DNA from: RFXV01 sp038150465
GTDB lineage: Bacteria; Bacteroidota; Bacteroidia; Flavobacteriales; Schleiferiaceae
DNA length: 16,564 bases
Direction: 5' to 3'
Assembly: GCA_038150465.1 (NCBI GenBank)
Contig: JAYOTP010000040.1
Coordinates: 1 to 16,564 of the forward strand
Shown here: one piece after another, positions 14,802 to 16,564 of the stretch
How positions within the stretch are numbered: position 1 is the stretch's first letter
How the letters are laid out: each line of letters opens with the position of its first letter
Position numbers and translations under genes: made by a program
The notes under the pieces: generated by a model
The model's input: only the letters and a program-made list of their open reading frames with translations
Databases searched by the model: none
Told to the model about the DNA's origin: nothing

Positions 14802-16235
14802 TTACCGTTTAACCACTCGCTGGCTAAAGCTTCCCGAAGGGGTTTGAACGTGCAGCAAATACACGCCCTGCGGATGGACCGACATATCCATCTTCGTTAC
14901 TGCCGACGCTGTGGACATCTCAAAGAGGGTTTTCCCGAACACATCGCGAAGGATCAATAAGCAGCCTTCAGCTGCCTCCACATACAGCATGTCCTCCGTT
15001 GGATTCGGATAGACTGTACATGCCGGCATCGTCCCAAACAGAAGCCCATCGGACATCGGCCCAGCAGAGGTGTCGATCGGCTCGATGAGCGTGTAGGTCC
15101 AGTCATTGGCATCCATCTGTTCCGCGGTGATCAGATGTGTGATCTGACCGTCTTCGATCAAGAAATGCGGACGGGCACGGGCTGAAGTAGTAGATGTGCC
15201 GTTGGTGAATTGAACACTGGCATCCGCTGCCTCCCCAGTGTAGGTCCAATTCTCTCCATCGGTGGAATAGGCATGGCCCAGTCCATCATAAAATGAGGCC
15301 CCGGAGGGCACCACCATATCGTGGATCAGGGCATGATACACATCGCGGTCTTCGTCGTAATAGACGAACATGTCTTCCAGTCCTTCTGGTGTCAGCCCGT
15401 CGTATGGTGCAGGAAACAATGAAGTTTCCTGCTCCTGCCATTCGTAGCTGCTCGGATCCAGATAATTCGTTGCCCGGACCCAATGCACCTGCGAACCCTG
15501 TGGATAGGTGCGCCACAGACCGACCAAGCTGCTGTCGTCGTGCACAACAGCCGAAAAATTGGCATCGATCCCATCGATCAGGGTGTCGGGCCTGAGGATG
15601 ACCAATGGATCGGACCACGGGCCATAGGGAGATGAAGCCGTACAAATGACCGTGGGTTCTGTGGATGCGCCAAAATTGCACGCACCGATGGCCAGCTGAT
15701 TGGTTGAATCGCAGTCGCAAGGCGCTCCATAGTTGGAATGACCCAACTCGCCGTTGGCATCCACACCTGCCGTCAGGAAGGCCACCCAATTGCCTCCGGG
15801 TCCTCTCTTCACATCGATCTCGTGGGCCATGACCGGGAAGGCATCGTCCTGATAGACATACGGCCCGGTTGGGCTGGAACTCGTGGCATGGACGACCAGA
15901 GAGTTGCGGGCCCAGTACTGAATGTCGCAGTTGTTGTCGGTCACACTCACCCACATATGGTAGATGCCCGAATCGTCCTTTAGAATGGACGCACCCCAGG
16001 CATCGACATAGGCCGGGTTGTACACGCTGCTCGGCGCAGCGGGCAAGATCATCAACTCGGAACAGTCGCTTCCGGTCCAGCCGGGGTCGCAGTCGCAGCT
16101 GCTTCCGTTCCAGCTTCCGTTGAAACTGCAGTTCTGGGCGTTGAGTGGTTGAAGAGCTGTCAGGCCCAAAAGCACACAAGCCAAAATCTTCAACGATGCA
16201 TTGCGCACGCTATGGATAGGAGATGAGGTCGCCAT
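14802..16235 (-). CDS. T9SS-exported protein with EGF-like and glycosidase-type beta-propeller domains
   Basis: This is a 477-residue exported protein. The signal peptide ends near QPLNAQ (residue 34). An EGF-like segment follows with Cys36, Cys47, Cys49 and Cys58 (SSCDCDPGWTGSDC). Residues about 65-400 show repeated propeller-like strands (DAWGASILKDDSGIYHMWVS, AFPVMAHEIDVKRGPGGNWV, SSPYGPWSDPLVILRPD) of the kind seen in glycoside hydrolase families 43/32, so a sugar-binding or sugar-cleaving role is possible but the catalytic acids were not assigned. The end (YPNPTEDMLYV, then QGVYLLHVQTPSGSFSQRVV) is a type A T9SS sorting domain, so the product should reach the cell surface or medium. The ATG overlaps the stop of the upstream gene by one base. 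Confidence 0.88.
   Translation of the reverse strand: MATSSPIHSVRNASLKILACVLLGLTALQPLNAQNCSFNGSWNGSSCDCDPGWTGSDCSELMILPAAPSSVYNPAYVDAWGASILKDDSGIYHMWVSVTDNNCDIQYWARNSLVVHATSSSPTGPYVYQDDAFPVMAHEIDVKRGPGGNWVAFLTAGVDANGELGHSNYGAPCDCDSTNQLAIGACNFGASTEPTVICTASSPYGPWSDPLVILRPDTLIDGIDANFSAVVHDDSSLVGLWRTYPQGSQVHWVRATNYLDPSSYEWQEQETSLFPAPYDGLTPEGLEDMFVYYDEDRDVYHALIHDMVVPSGASFYDGLGHAYSTDGENWTYTGEAADASVQFTNGTSTTSARARPHFLIEDGQITHLITAEQMDANDWTYTLIEPIDTSAGPMSDGLLFGTMPACTVYPNPTEDMLYVEAAEGCLLILRDVFGKTLFEMSTASAVTKMDMSVHPQGVYLLHVQTPSGSFSQRVVKR
14812..14857. repeat. 46-bp direct repeat, copy 2
   Basis: This is identical to 13562-13607 and lies inside the functional T9SS tail of the gene at 14802-16235. Including flanking sequence, 66 of 71 bases match between 14802-14872 and 13552-13622. 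Confidence 0.95.
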
Positions 16236-16564
16236 TAATTTTTCTTTTTTCCGCCCTTGAACATATAGCGCAGCTGCAGTACATGTGTGGCATAGGCGTA
16301 GTCTGACTTTCTGAATTTCGATCTTTCAAAGAAATAGCGAATGGAGATACTTTGGGACTTGGAGATCTTTTTTTCTGTTCCCAAGCCATATCGGATCGAA
16401 TAGAAACTCAAGGGCTTTTGGTTGGGGTTGTATTCGGGCAGATATTCAACAAAGAAGACCGGATCGTAGGCCCAATCCTTGATCTTCCATTCGACGGAGG
16501 GCCGCAAGCGCAGCACCTTCTTGGTTCTTTTCCCATAGACGGACCAGTCTTGTGACGAGGCGAA
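16235..16564 (-). CDS. DUF2490-like outer-membrane beta-barrel protein, C-terminal part only
   Basis: The frame is open from the right edge to a TAA at 16237-16235, giving about 109 visible residues; the start lies outside the window. Alternating hydrophobic strands with aromatic ends (VLRLRPSVEWKIKDW, DPVFFVEYLPEYN, SFYSIRYGLGTEKKI, SISIRYFFERSKF, ATHVLQLRYMFKG) indicate an outer-membrane barrel, and the pattern resembles DUF2490 proteins. The stop shares one base with the start of the T9SS gene, so the two are cotranscribed. The substrate or function is unknown. Confidence 0.7.
   Translation of the reverse strand, partial: FASSQDWSVYGKRTKKVLRLRPSVEWKIKDWAYDPVFFVEYLPEYNPNQKPLSFYSIRYGLGTEKKISKSQSISIRYFFERSKFRKSDYAYATHVLQLRYMFKGGKKKN

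Noticed and set aside
13562..14857. Composite transposon or integron-like unit suggested by direct repeats around mscS
   Set aside because: The repeats are coding ends of T9SS sorting domains, and there is no transposase, integrase or target-site duplication. Duplication or gene conversion explains them.
1..16564. CRISPR arrays, phage defence genes, tRNA or rRNA genes
   Set aside because: No regularly spaced repeats, cas-like proteins, cloverleaf sequences or rRNA segments were seen on either strand.

Overview
The window looks like a chromosomal segment of a Bacteroidota bacterium, probably flavobacterial in the broad sense. The evidence is a type IX secretion (T9SS) C-terminal sorting domain, candidate promoters of the Bacteroidota form TAnnTTTG, a DUF2490-like outer-membrane protein and a signal-peptide TPR protein with a membrane anchor. 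There is little evidence of recent mobile DNA: no transposase, integrase, tRNA, rRNA or CRISPR array was seen. The clearest scar is a decayed T9SS tail that shares a 46-bp identical repeat with an intact gene.

Positions 1-9069 hold eight genes, all on the minus strand. In transcription order they are the site-2 protease rseP, an unrecognised 153-residue protein, a phenylacetate-catabolism trio (paaI thioesterase, paaJ thiolase, paaY gamma-carbonic-anhydrase fold), a prolyl oligopeptidase lipoprotein, an NtrY-like sensor histidine kinase, and a TPR protein cut by the left edge. The unknown gene, paaI, paaJ and paaY are joined by three successive 4-nt ATGA overlaps, so they very likely form one translationally coupled unit. 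The ring-epoxidase and other paa genes are not in the window. The kinase has no response regulator beside it here.

Positions 9187-12465 hold a plus-strand pair, divergent from rseP. The first is a secreted 561-residue protein whose C-terminal half looks like the non-catalytic tail of an M1 aminopeptidase. Three nucleotides later comes an ATP-dependent DNA ligase with a KWDG active site. The exonuclease and helicase genes that often accompany this ligase type are not next to it.

Positions 12470-13508 hold a secreted YceI-family protein (minus) divergent from a small HxlR-type regulator (plus). The 111-bp space between them holds two adjacent inverted repeats built from GTTAC/GTAAC half-sites and a further half-site, a likely operator region for the regulator.

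Positions 13552-16564 hold, on the minus strand, a remnant of a T9SS sorting tail, an MscS-type mechanosensitive channel, a secreted EGF-like plus beta-propeller protein with an intact T9SS tail, and the 3' part of a DUF2490-like gene that overlaps the secreted protein by one base. Two rho-independent terminators with C(UUCG)G loops close the yceI and T9SS transcription units.
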